64,000 nt of DNA from the NCBI GenBank assembly GCA_027449025.1, contig DAIDMK010000008.1, positions 1 through 64,000 of the forward strand. The letters are read 5' to 3'. Of this stretch, positions 24,837-31,438 are shown one piece after another (the first letter of the stretch is position 1; the number at the start of each line of letters is the position of its first letter). The DNA comes from Lutibacter sp. GTDB lineage: Bacteria > Bacteroidota > Bacteroidia > Flavobacteriales > Flavobacteriaceae. A program made the position numbers and the translations under genes. The notes beneath the pieces are model-generated. The model did no database searches. It was not told the origin of the DNA and saw only the letters and a list, made by a program, of their open reading frames with translations.

Positions 24837-25289
24837 GATTTTTTCTTTGGCTAATGGAGATACTACCCTCTCAAAACCATTTAAATCGATTTTTCCAATC
24901 CAGTTAAAAAAGGCTACCACGTCAGATGCTTCCTGTTCTGTCATTCCATATGCCACCATTTTTCTCCCATTCAATTGCCATGGTGAAGGCGACATTAAAA
25001 TACTTTTAATAACTTCTTCCCCATTGCCATCATAACGAATATTTAGACGGTCAACAACTTTGGTTAATTCGGGGGCGTAATAGGCACCTTCACCCAATAT
25101 GGTATGGCAACCCATGCAGTTGTTGCTTTCCCAGATTTCTTTTCCACGCACAACTTCGGCAGTAAGATTTTCACGATTTGTTTGGTCGTTTTCCTTTGAG
25201 AAAGAAAAGATGGTAAGTCCTATAAATATAAGAAACGTTACCAATGTTCCTCCCAAAAAGAAAGCCCTTGCTTGTTTTTTAGATAACAT
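24828..25289 (-). CDS. norC: Nitric oxide reductase cytochrome c subunit NorC
   Basis: A 153-residue membrane-anchored monoheme cytochrome c. The N-terminal helix (about 8-28) anchors it, and the heme site is CMGCH in SNNCMGCHTILGEGAYYAPEL, the NorC-typical context. A distal methionine is likely in KMVAYGMTEQEASDVVAFFNWI. It feeds electrons to NorB. Heme attachment needs the Ccs machinery encoded in the divergent ccsBA gene. It is the first gene after the Rrf2 regulator and has an FNR-like site upstream. Confidence 0.94.
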   Translation of the reverse strand: MLSKKQARAFFLGGTLVTFLIFIGLTIFSFSKENDQTNRENLTAEVVRGKEIWESNNCMGCHTILGEGAYYAPELTKVVDRLNIRYDGNGEEVIKSILMSPSPWQLNGRKMVAYGMTEQEASDVVAFFNWIGKIDLNGFERVVSPLAKEKINK

Positions 25290-25325
25290 AGTTTAATAGT
25301 TTTAATTGATTATTTGGTTTTATGA

Positions 25326-25355
25326 TTATTAAAAGACCTTTTTGTCTTTTAATAA
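25326..25355. terminator. Perfect 12-6-12 inverted repeat between the Rrf2 gene and norC
   Basis: The arms TTATTAAAAGAC and GTCTTTTAATAA pair perfectly around CTTTTT. It could terminate the Rrf2 transcript. Equally, it lies in the 5' leader of norC, downstream of the predicted -7 element, where it could be an operator or leader stem. The arm AAAAGAC also occurs in one arm of the palindrome before the ScdA-N gene. Confidence 0.5.
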
Positions 25356-25357
25356 AG

Positions 25358-25401
25358 CGAAATTATAGACATCGTGTTAATTAAACTATGATAATTGTCA
25401 T
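25358..25401 (-). promoter_or_regulatory. FNR-like activator site and -7-like element of norC
   Basis: On the minus strand ATGACAATTATCAT (25388-25401) has the CRP/FNR geometry of two TGAY half-sites around four bases. After exactly 22 bases comes TAATTTCG (25358-25365), one base off TAnnTTTG. The site centre would lie near -41 to -44, the class II activator position. The identical arrangement precedes ccsBA. Confidence 0.65.
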
Positions 25402-25412
25402 AAATTTTACTC

Positions 25413-25874
25413 TTAAGGCGTCTTAAACGAGGGATTTACATTTTTTAAGGTTAAAAGAGTATTGAAATCAGAAATTTCTTGTGCAAACTCAATAATTGTT
25501 AAGTCTCTAAACTTTGTGAATAAATTATTTTTAAATGGCTCTACAATAAAATGAACTGGGCAAGGGTTTGTAGAATCACACTCATGCAAACCCATAAAAC
25601 ATCCATTCAATTTATTTAAGCCATCAATATTATCAATAATATCAAGTACATTTTTCTTTTTATTCCTTTCTGATAAATAAAAGCCACCGTGCGGACCTTT
25701 GGTAGAAGAAATAATCTTACCTCGCACTAGTTGTTGAAATAGCTTTGCCAAGAATGGATTTGGAACATCAATATTTTCCGCAATTTCTTTTACGCTAATT
25801 TTTCTTTGTTCATTTGAATGTTGTGCTAAATACAAAGTGGATAAAATAGCATACTTACTGGCATTTGATAACAT
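25413..25874 (-). CDS. Rrf2-family transcriptional regulator, NsrR-like
   Basis: A 153-residue winged-helix regulator. The N-terminal HTH (KYAILSTLYLAQ, KISVKEIAENIDVPNPFLAKLFQQLVRGKIISSTKGPHGGF) is typical of Rrf2. Three cysteines in NGCFMGLHECDSTNPCPVHF (C-X6-C-X5-C) can hold the iron-sulfur cluster through which NsrR-type members sense NO. Adjacent to norC on the same strand, it is the likely local regulator of the NO block. The regulator's own promoter has an ACTAATTA-core site, suggesting autoregulation. Whether it senses NO rather than redox or iron is inference. Confidence 0.85.
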   Translation of the reverse strand: MLSNASKYAILSTLYLAQHSNEQRKISVKEIAENIDVPNPFLAKLFQQLVRGKIISSTKGPHGGFYLSERNKKKNVLDIIDNIDGLNKLNGCFMGLHECDSTNPCPVHFIVEPFKNNLFTKFRDLTIIEFAQEISDFNTLLTLKNVNPSFKTP

Positions 25875-25902
25875 CTCTATATTTTTTTACAATTTATTTT
25901 AG

Positions 25903-25931
25903 CAAAAGTATCAAAAAAAAGAGTAATTAGT
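25903..25931 (-). promoter_or_regulatory. Rrf2 gene promoter with ACTAATTACT operator-like core
   Basis: On the minus strand TACTTTTG (25903-25910) is a -7 element 28 bases before the start codon. Eleven bases upstream is ACTAATTACT (25922-25931), nearly the ACTAATTAGT core found ten bases upstream of the ScdA-N -7 element. It starts one base after the tryptophanase stop codon. I infer Rrf2 autoregulation. Confidence 0.6.
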
Positions 25932-25932
25932 A

Positions 25933-27309
25933 TTATAATTTTTTGAATTTAGCAGTAAAGTGTCTCATAATGGGTGCTTCATCAACAATCATATAGCCAG
26001 ATTTTGCTTCTTCACGTGTATCATAAATATTTTTTAAAGCAACGGCAATATATTCCATATGATTGTTTGTATACGTTCTTCTTGGAATGGCCAACCGCAC
26101 CAATTCTAATTCTGGATAGCGATTTTCACGTGTTACCGGATCTCTATCAGCCAAAACAGTTCCTATTTCAACACCTCTAATTCCGCCAACAATATAAATT
26201 TCAATTGCCAAAGCTTGTGCCCTATATTCTTCTCTCGGAATTTTAGGAACGAATTTATTGGCATCTAAAAATATGGCGTGACCACCAAAAGGTTGTTGCA
26301 CTGGAACACCGAAATCAACCAATTTCTGTCCTAAAAAAGCAATTTGCTCTACCCTGCTCTCCAAATAATTAAACTCTGTCGCTTCATCCAATCCAACAGC
26401 CAAGGCACCCATATCACGACCATTCATACCGCCATAAGTGATAAAACCTTCAAACATAATATTGAAAACAGTTGCTTGCTTAAAAACTTCTTCGTTGTTA
26501 AGGGCAATAAAACCACCCATATTTACCAATCCATCTTTTTTAGAACTCATGGTCATTCCGTCACCATAAGAAAATACCTCTTTAGCAATCTCTTTAATGG
26601 ATTTATTTTCATAACCAGGCTCACGCTTTTTGATAAAATAAGCATTTTCGGCAAAACGTGCTGCATCAAAATACAATGGAATGCCATATTTTTTACATAA
26701 AGCCGAAACATCTTTGGTATTTTGCACAGAAACTGGCTGACCGCCAGCACTATTACAAGTTATTGTAAGCACCACAAAAGGAATTTTTTCTTTAGGATGG
26801 CTTTTAAAAACCGTTTCTAGTTTATTTAGATCAACATTTCCTTTAAAAGGATGCATATTGGAAGTGTCAAAAGCTTCATCAATGGTACAATCAACCGCCT
26901 TGGCTTTTCTAAATTCAATATGGCCTTTTGTGGTGTCAAAATGAGAATTTCCGGGAACAATATCCCCTTCTTTCACCAAAGCGGAAAACAACACATTTTC
27001 AGCTGCCCTACCTTGGTGCGTCGGCAAGAAATAGTTGAATCCGGTAATTTTATGAACGGTTTCTTTTAGTTTTAAAAATGAAGAAGAACCTGCATAACTT
27101 TCATCGCCAACCATCATTTCTGCCCACTGTTTATCACTCATGGCGCCAGTTCCGGAGTCGGTTAACACATCTATAAAAACTTTATCTGAAGAAAGATTGA
27201 ATAAATTATAGTCCGCTTCTTGTATCCATTTTAATCGTTGTTCTTGCGTTGAACGTTTAATGTGCTCAACCATTTTAATTTTATAGGGTTCTGCATATGG
27301 TAATTCCAT
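25933..27309 (-). CDS. tnaA: Tryptophanase (tryptophan indole-lyase), PLP-dependent
   Basis: A 458-residue beta-eliminating lyase splitting tryptophan into indole, pyruvate and ammonia. It belongs to the tryptophanase/tyrosine phenol-lyase family: LPTHQGRAAENVLFS, NSAGGQPVSV, FDAARFAENAYFI, and the PLP lysine near residue 257 in TMSSKKDGL. Two positions decide between the enzymes. FDTTKGH has Asp at about 124, where phenol-lyases have Thr; GVEIG has Ile at about 382, where phenol-lyases have Arg. Both favour tryptophanase. No TnaC-like leader or permease is adjacent. It sits between the ccsBA promoter and the Rrf2 gene. Confidence 0.9.
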   Translation of the reverse strand: MELPYAEPYKIKMVEHIKRSTQEQRLKWIQEADYNLFNLSSDKVFIDVLTDSGTGAMSDKQWAEMMVGDESYAGSSSFLKLKETVHKITGFNYFLPTHQGRAAENVLFSALVKEGDIVPGNSHFDTTKGHIEFRKAKAVDCTIDEAFDTSNMHPFKGNVDLNKLETVFKSHPKEKIPFVVLTITCNSAGGQPVSVQNTKDVSALCKKYGIPLYFDAARFAENAYFIKKREPGYENKSIKEIAKEVFSYGDGMTMSSKKDGLVNMGGFIALNNEEVFKQATVFNIMFEGFITYGGMNGRDMGALAVGLDEATEFNYLESRVEQIAFLGQKLVDFGVPVQQPFGGHAIFLDANKFVPKIPREEYRAQALAIEIYIVGGIRGVEIGTVLADRDPVTRENRYPELELVRLAIPRRTYTNNHMEYIAVALKNIYDTREEAKSGYMIVDEAPIMRHFTAKFKKL

Positions 27310-27347
27310 AAAAATAATTGTTTAAAGTTTGTAAAAATTTATTTTGG

Positions 27348-27364
27348 AGTGATTGAAAATCACT
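27348..27364. promoter_or_regulatory. AGTGATT-GAA-AATCACT inverted repeat in the tryptophanase leader
   Basis: A perfect seven-base inverted repeat with a three-base centre lies 39 bases upstream of the tnaA start codon. It may be an operator or an mRNA leader hairpin. Several CAAAnnTA sequences upstream (27476-27483 and 27484-27491) could be minus-strand -7 elements; which is used is unclear. Confidence 0.4.
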
Positions 27365-27524
27365 AAGACAAGAACAAAATTAGAGACGAAAAGAATCTGG
27401 ACGCTTTATATTTAAAAATACATCTGTGTGTATTTTAAAACTATTTAAGTTTTTCATTTACTAATATATAATGTACAAATTTACAAAAATATTTATACAA
27501 TTATTTTATTACATTGTCTCTTTT

Positions 27525-27571
27525 TTAATGACAATAGTCATTAAATGCAATAAATGTTACACTTATATTTG
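27525..27571 (+). promoter_or_regulatory. FNR-like site and -7 element of ccsBA (distal promoter)
   Basis: TTAATGAC-AATA-GTCATTAA (27525-27544) is a perfect palindrome whose core ATGAC-N4-GTCAT matches the norC site. TATATTTG (27564-27571), a perfect -7 element, follows the core by exactly 22 bases, the same spacing as at norC. This predicts co-activation of NO reductase and cytochrome c maturation by one CRP/FNR-family protein. Confidence 0.7.
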
Positions 27572-27629
27572 TGCTTGAAATTTTGTGAAATTAAGATTGT
27601 CTTAAAATATAGATTAATAATTCAGTTTT

Positions 27630-27651
27630 ATGACAATTATCATTATCTTCG
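27630..27651 (+). promoter_or_regulatory. Second FNR-like site in front of ccsBA
   Basis: ATGACAATTATCAT (27630-27643) is identical to the norC site in the same orientation relative to transcription. Here it directly abuts TATCTTCG (27644-27651), a -7-like element 34 bases before the chosen start codon. At this position the regulator would block rather than activate a proximal promoter. Confidence 0.5.
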
Positions 27652-27685
27652 CAAGATGTTATTTTTTACTATTAAATCAATAAAA

Positions 27686-30600
27686 ATGAACAAATTACTT
27701 TCACTTATTTATTCAACTCGCGTAACTGCTGTTTTATTTTTAGTTTTTGCTGCCGCAATGGGTGTGGCAACTTTTATAGAAAATGATTACGGCACTGAAA
27801 CAGCAAAAGCATTGGTTTATAATGCTTGGTGGTTTGAGGCCATAATGGTTTTTTTCACAATCAACTTTTTTGGAAATATTTTCAAATACAAACTTTATAA
27901 AAAAGAAAAATTGGTGGTATTGGTTTTTCACTCATCCTTTTTTTTAATATTGGTTGGTGCAGGAGTAACACGCTATATTAGCTCAGAAGGAATTATGCCC
28001 ATTAAAGAGGGTGCCGTGAGCAATATCTATTTTTCTGAAAAAAGCTACATAAGCATCGTTGTTAATGATGGCAACGAACAAAAAACACCTTACCACAAAC
28101 GTGTTTTGTTGTCTGCAATAGGCAACAATAATTTTCATTACAAAACAGATTTTAAAGGAAAAGGCGTTGATGTAAAATTGACGAAATATACCCCAAATGC
28201 CCAGGAAGTTTTTGAAGCCAATGAAACTGGTGATGAATATTTAAAATTTGTTGAATCTGGCGCTGGTGGAAGGCATGACCATTATATTAAAAAAGGAGCT
28301 TCAGAAGAAGTGCATGGCGTAATGGTAGGTTTTGATTCGCCTACACCAAATACAGTAGATTTTATTACAACTGATACTGGTTTAAAAATTAAATCGGCTG
28401 TTGATGGAAATTTTTTTAGAATGGCCGATAAATTTGAAGGCACCATTGTTAAAGATTCTTTGCAGGATTTTTCACTTTTAGCAGTTCATTCCCTTGCAGG
28501 AATGGAATTTGTGGTTCCACAAATGCCACTTAAAGGCTCCTATAAAACAATTTCAGGAGACAAAAAACAATCGAGCTTAGCCCAATTAGAATTTGAAGTT
28601 ACTGCAGGTGGAGAAACCAAAACAATAAAATTAAACGGAGGGCAATTCGCCATTCAGCCACCAACGGTATTCTCTGTTGGGAACTTAAATTTCAGAATGA
28701 GCTATGGCGCCATGCAGATGCAATTGCCGTTCAGCATTAAACTCATCGATTTTCAATTAGACAACTATCCAGGATCTAAAAGTGCTATGTCTTTTGCCAG
28801 TGAAGTAACCGTTATTTCACCTGAAGAAACCTTCGATTTTAGAATTTTTATGAACAATATATTAAATTACAAAGGCTACAAATTTTTCCAGTCAAGCTAC
28901 AACATAACACCAGAATATGAAGAAACCCATTTATCCGTTAATCATGATTTCTGGGGATCAACCATTACCTATATCGGTTATTTCTTATTATATGCAGGCT
29001 TAATATTAATTGTTTTTATGAAAAACACCAGATTTGATTTCCTTAGAAATAGCCTAGATAAAATTAGAAAGAAAAAAGCAGCGGCCGCAACCATTTTGCT
29101 ACTGTTTATTTCAATGATGGCGTTTTCACAAGACCACAATCATGAACCTTTTCAAAAACAAATAGATTCAATGGTGACAGCCAACATTGTTGATAAAAAC
29201 CACGCCGCTAAATTTAGCAAGGTTATTATACAAGATGCTGGCGGAAGAATGAAACCAGTGCATACTTATGCGTCCGAGCTGTTAAGGAAAGTCAGCAAAT
29301 CAGATACTTACAAAGATATGAATGCCACACAGGTATTTTTATCCATAGAACAAAATCCAAGACTTTGGTTCCAGGTTGGCATTATTTATGTTGAAAAAGG
29401 AAACACAAGATTGAGAGATATATTAGGTATTCCCCATGAGCAAAAATACGCGTCTCTCGCAAACTTTTTTGATGAAAAAGGAAATTATAAACTTGCTGAA
29501 ATACAACAGGAAGCTCAAAAAAGCAATATCAAAAGCAAATTTGAAAAAGATGTTATCAATGTTGACAGAAGAGTAAATTTACTATATTCTGCCATTACAG
29601 GAGATATTTTAAGAATTTTCCCAATTCCAAATGACGCTAACAATACTTGGGTTTCACATAATGATTTAGACCAAGCTAATTTTAAAGGTGCGGATTCTGT
29701 ATTTGTAGGTCAAATTTTACCAGTGTATTTACAAACATTAACAACCTCTCAAAAATCAAATAATTACGCACAATCTGATGAAATTTTAGAAGGTATCATT
29801 AAATTCCAAAAAAAGTACGGAAGTGCCGTTTATCCTGCTGAACACAAAATTGATATTGAGATTGCCTATAACAAATACGATATTTTCAAAAAAATATTCA
29901 GCTACTACATGTATATTGGAGTACTGATGTTCTTTTTGGTAATTATTCAAATTTTTAAGCAAAATAAAATTCTCGAATATTCTATCAAAGCTTGTATTGC
30001 CGTAGTAATATTATTATTTACGCTTCATACAGGGGGCTTAATTGCGCGCTGGATTGTTAGTGGAAATGCGCCTTGGAGCAACGCTTATGAATCTATGATT
30101 TATGTAGGTTGGGCAACCATGCTTTTCGGGTTAATATTTGGAAGAAAGTCGTCGATGACGATTGCCGCCACAGCATTTTTAACCGCATTTATTTTAATGG
30201 TTGCACATTGGAATTGGATGGATCCAGAGATTGCAAACCTACAGCCTGTGTTGAATTCGTATTGGTTAATGATTCACGTTTCCATTATTGTAGCAAGTTA
30301 CGGCCCATTTGCCTTGGGAATGATTTTAGGTTTAGTTGCTTTAATATTAATGATTTTAACCACGAAGAAAAATAAAGAAAAGGTTGGACTAATGATTAAG
30401 GAAATCACCATTATCAATGAAATGTCATTAACAATTGGTTTAATCATGTTAACCATCGGTAACTTTTTAGGCGGAATGTGGGCGAATGAAAGCTGGGGAC
30501 GTTATTGGGGATGGGATCCAAAAGAAACTTGGGCATTAATTAGCATTATGATTTATGCTTTTGTGCTTCACTTGCGCTTGGTTCCGGGTTTACGAAGCCG

Positions 30601-30805
30601 ATTTACCTATAACATGTTTTCTGTAGCTGCATTTGCTTCCATTTTAATGACCTACTTTGGCGTAAACTTTTACTTATCTGGATTGCATTCTTATGCGAGT
30701 GGTGATAAAGTAATTACACCAACTTTTGTTTATTACGCCATTGTTATTTTTGTAATCGTTAGCATCCTAGCATATTTTCAATTTAAAAAACATTATAAAA
30801 AATAA
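27686..30805 (+). CDS. ccsBA: CcsBA: fused ResB-CcsA cytochrome c synthase
   Basis: A 1039-residue System II holocytochrome c synthase that exports heme and attaches it to CxxCH motifs outside the inner membrane. Start chosen at MNKLLSLIYSTRV; upstream codons overlap two predicted promoters. The N-terminal ResB-like half has helices near 12-30, 45-65 and 75-95, a large periplasmic domain, and a helix near 435. A linker with GGRMKPVHTYASELLRKV follows. The CcsA half has the heme-handling WWD motif WGRYWGWDPKETW. System II fusions of this size are usual in Bacteroidota. Its likely clients include NorC. Confidence 0.92.
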   Translation: MNKLLSLIYSTRVTAVLFLVFAAAMGVATFIENDYGTETAKALVYNAWWFEAIMVFFTINFFGNIFKYKLYKKEKLVVLVFHSSFFLILVGAGVTRYISSEGIMPIKEGAVSNIYFSEKSYISIVVNDGNEQKTPYHKRVLLSAIGNNNFHYKTDFKGKGVDVKLTKYTPNAQEVFEANETGDEYLKFVESGAGGRHDHYIKKGASEEVHGVMVGFDSPTPNTVDFITTDTGLKIKSAVDGNFFRMADKFEGTIVKDSLQDFSLLAVHSLAGMEFVVPQMPLKGSYKTISGDKKQSSLAQLEFEVTAGGETKTIKLNGGQFAIQPPTVFSVGNLNFRMSYGAMQMQLPFSIKLIDFQLDNYPGSKSAMSFASEVTVISPEETFDFRIFMNNILNYKGYKFFQSSYNITPEYEETHLSVNHDFWGSTITYIGYFLLYAGLILIVFMKNTRFDFLRNSLDKIRKKKAAAATILLLFISMMAFSQDHNHEPFQKQIDSMVTANIVDKNHAAKFSKVIIQDAGGRMKPVHTYASELLRKVSKSDTYKDMNATQVFLSIEQNPRLWFQVGIIYVEKGNTRLRDILGIPHEQKYASLANFFDEKGNYKLAEIQQEAQKSNIKSKFEKDVINVDRRVNLLYSAITGDILRIFPIPNDANNTWVSHNDLDQANFKGADSVFVGQILPVYLQTLTTSQKSNNYAQSDEILEGIIKFQKKYGSAVYPAEHKIDIEIAYNKYDIFKKIFSYYMYIGVLMFFLVIIQIFKQNKILEYSIKACIAVVILLFTLHTGGLIARWIVSGNAPWSNAYESMIYVGWATMLFGLIFGRKSSMTIAATAFLTAFILMVAHWNWMDPEIANLQPVLNSYWLMIHVSIIVASYGPFALGMILGLVALILMILTTKKNKEKVGLMIKEITIINEMSLTIGLIMLTIGNFLGGMWANESWGRYWGWDPKETWALISIMIYAFVLHLRLVPGLRSRFTYNMFSVAAFASILMTYFGVNFYLSGLHSYASGDKVITPTFVYYAIVIFVIVSILAYFQFKKHYKK

Positions 30806-30859
30806 TTAAAACCGTTGCAAAAATGTAACTTTGCAATCCATTAAAAAAAATAAATATCA

Positions 30860-31375
30860 ATGTTTAATAAATATATAAAACTAGTAATAGCGGCAGGAAT
30901 TTTAGTTTGGGCAGTATTTCAATTTATTGATGGCAACATTATGAATGGAATTTCAATTGTGCTGCTATCTGGAATTTTTGTTTTGTTTTACTTTAAAAAT
31001 GAATTTATATTGTTGGCATTTTTGCAACTGAGAAAACAAAATTTTGTTGGAGCCAGCAAATGGTTGTCGTACATTAAAAATCCGGAAAGCGCTTTAATAA
31101 AAAAACAGCAGGGCTATTACAATTTCTTGCAGGGAATTATGGTTTCTCAAACCAATATTAATCAGGCTGAAAAATACTTTAAAAAAGCGTTGAGCCTAGG
31201 TTTAAATATGAAGCATGACATCGCCATGGCAAAACTGCAATTGGCTGGTATAGCAATGTCCAAAAGACGTAAAAGAGAAGCTACCATGTTAATTACAGAA
31301 GCTAAAAAACTGGATACCCAAAATATTTTAACCGACCAAATTAAAATGTTGAAGGAGCAGCTTAAAAAAATATAA
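30860..31375 (+). CDS. Small membrane protein with TPR-like cytoplasmic domain
   Basis: A 171-residue protein with two N-terminal transmembrane helices (about 5-22 and 27-55), then a helical region. NINQAEKYFKKALSLGLNMKHDIAMAKLQLAGIAMSKRRKREATMLITEA reads as one or two TPR-type helix pairs, and the C-terminus is basic. It lies 54 bases after ccsBA on the same strand, so it may be co-transcribed. I do not recognise a named family; a scaffold role in the membrane is only a guess. Confidence 0.65.
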   Translation: MFNKYIKLVIAAGILVWAVFQFIDGNIMNGISIVLLSGIFVLFYFKNEFILLAFLQLRKQNFVGASKWLSYIKNPESALIKKQQGYYNFLQGIMVSQTNINQAEKYFKKALSLGLNMKHDIAMAKLQLAGIAMSKRRKREATMLITEAKKLDTQNILTDQIKMLKEQLKKI

Positions 31376-31380
31376 ATCTT

Positions 31381-31430
31381 TATATAACATAAAAAAGCAC
31401 GCTAATTGGCGTGCTTTTTTATGTTATATA
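31381..31430. terminator. Bidirectional terminator with perfect 22-bp arms
   Basis: Arms 31381-31402 and 31409-31430 are exact reverse complements around TAATTG. The core is AAAAAAGCACGC/GCGTGCTTTTTT, giving a GC stem with a U-tract in both directions. It lies between convergent genes, five bases after one stop codon and eight before the other. The pairing extends well beyond what termination needs. Confidence 0.92.
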
Positions 31431-31438
31431 TTACCTTA

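Noticed and set aside
25933-27309. Tyrosine phenol-lyase as the identity of the PLP enzyme
   Set aside because: The two specificity positions carry the tryptophanase residues (Asp and Ile) instead of the Thr and Arg of phenol-lyases.
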